A DNA stretch of 64,000 bases from Trogon surrucura (taxonomy: Eukaryota > Chordata > Aves > Trogoniformes > Trogonidae), in NCBI GenBank assembly GCA_020746105.1, contig CM036618.1, forward strand, positions 14,057,001-14,121,000. Direction: 5' to 3'. Positions 63,001 through 64,000 of this stretch are shown here, piece after piece. Each line of letters starts with the position of its first letter. The stretch's first letter is position 1. The translations under genes were made by a program, and so were the position numbers. The notes under the pieces were generated by a model. The model was not told where the DNA came from and ran no database searches. It worked only from the letters and a program-made list of their open reading frames with translations.

Positions 63001-63836
63001 GGAACGATTGTTTCTTATTAACCTTCTTGAGCTCCTACGTGATTTTGTAGACCTGCACCACTTGCCCTCTCATTCATCTGCTCACAAGGCTGAGTGCCAG
63101 CCGAGTCATTTCTCATTTCAAAAGGTTCCATACCATTGATCATTTTCTGCTCTACTAAAATGTAAGCAAAAGGAACCAAGAGAAATAAAGGTTTATCAGG
63201 ATGAAGGATGAGTAGAGAGGCATATATTTTCAAAAAGAAGCACATATTTTGGGGCCATACACTGAGAATAAATAGAAGCCTAACTATGTTTTATTCCTAG
63301 ATGAAGGCACTGGCAGCAGCTAAAACAGCTCCAAAAGCTCCATCATTTTCCTCAAATATCTCCCTCCTTTTTTTAGATAAAATCTGGACATGCAGATTTT
63401 TCATAGGTGATAATAAAACACTTCCTGAAAAATTTAAGAAATTGTTACTCAGCAAGTATGAATTTTAATCCTCTCCAAATCACATTTAAACACTACACAC
63501 AAGAGTTTCAGATGTGCTACCTAAGGCTACCTTGTCTCTTTTTTGATGTTTTTCTTTAGAAGTTCTAGAAGGTAAGAAAAATAAAATGCTATGCAAATAT
63601 TTGAAAATGATAGCAAGATAACTGTTGAAATGATAAGCTGTCAGGCTGACACTTAACTCAAGCAAAACAAACATTGATTCCCAGCTGATACTGGATTTAG
63701 CAAAGAGCTGAAAAAATGAAATAAGATTGATGCCAGCTAGGAAACTGTACAGAAAATAAATTCTGTAAAACTAGCAATATAATTTTGTGGGATTATGGGT
63801 CAATTCATTAATAAAATTTTATTAACTCTGTCTCGC
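60062..63836. other. Unannotated AT-rich DNA
   Basis: No supported gene or recognised repeat in 3.8 kb. A 61-codon plus-strand frame at 62595-62780 (GQDKRLVANLIQQCRADALR and so on) looks somewhat protein-like but is short and has no domain. A brief CACACACA stretch lies near 61299. Confidence 0.5.
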
Positions 63837-63859
63837 CTATGATTCTATGAGTCTATGAC
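63837..63859 (+). repeat. Orphan ATTCTATG-type octamer tail
   Basis: The sequence ctatgattctatgagtctatgac has about two and a half units of the CR1 tail octamer. No recognisable CR1 3' untranslated block precedes it. It could be the last trace of an extremely truncated CR1 insertion, or chance. Confidence 0.4.
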
Positions 63860-64000
63860 TTGTATTGATGTTTCCAGGAGGTCTAATACAGTCTTCCCAT
63901 GTAGAAAGCATTTTGAATAGGTGCTCAAAATTCACGTTATCTCAGCATTTGACCTTCATGCAACTGCTGCAGTAATATTTTGTTTAGTTCTTATGTCACT
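63860..64000. other. Unannotated end of window
   Basis: Nothing recognised in the last 140 bases. Confidence 0.5.

Noticed and set aside
1-64000. A multi-gene novel system (operon, defence island, biosynthetic cluster)
   Set aside because: The window has vertebrate, CR1-rich, gene-poor character. No clustered co-oriented genes exist, and the only confident proteins are retrotransposon remnants.

Overview
This window looks like a stretch of a bird nuclear genome from a gene-poor, AT-rich region. Two kinds of evidence support this. First, there are at least a dozen CR1-type non-LTR retrotransposon fragments. Most are truncated at the 5' end, several end in the ATTCTATG-type 3' repeat that marks avian CR1, and they lie on both strands. 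Second, there is one LTR of about 970 bp that I recognise from memory as a common avian endogenous-retrovirus LTR type. There is no bacterial gene organisation, no operon, no rRNA or tRNA gene and no CRISPR array. The species cannot be named from this sequence.

Layout. 1-4064 is unannotated AT-rich DNA. 4065-5998 holds two short CR1 3' ends. Near 9.8-10.2 kb on the minus strand is a coding-like tract that may be a terminal exon or a decayed pseudogene. 13.8-20.3 kb is a CR1 cluster. Its centre is the best-preserved element of the window (about 16255-17960), which carries an uninterrupted 506-codon reverse transcriptase frame. 22.7 kb has a compound tetranucleotide microsatellite. 26-29.3 kb has degraded CR1 pieces. 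29.3-36.5 kb is a 7 kb AT-rich desert with no repeat that I recognise. 36.5-38.7 kb holds a CR1 fragment followed by a solo LTR. 38.7-54 kb is mostly unique sequence with a few GC- and CpG-richer patches that resemble conserved noncoding elements, and with a second possible minus-strand terminal exon near 53.0-53.3 kb. 54-60 kb is a second CR1 cluster (three sizeable copies on both strands). 60-64 kb is again unannotated.

There is no well-supported protein-coding host gene. The only convincing protein-coding sequence is retrotransposon-derived, and it is incomplete because the endonuclease part is missing. Two minus-strand blocks combine an acceptor-like site, an open frame and an AATAAA signal. 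They are the best candidates for host transcripts, but I do not recognise either product. No multi-gene functional system is visible. The most interesting leads are these two exon candidates, the intact CR1 frame, the solo LTR and the AT-rich blocks with homeodomain- and POU-type motifs. CR1 and the LTR together cover roughly a tenth of the window by my estimate.
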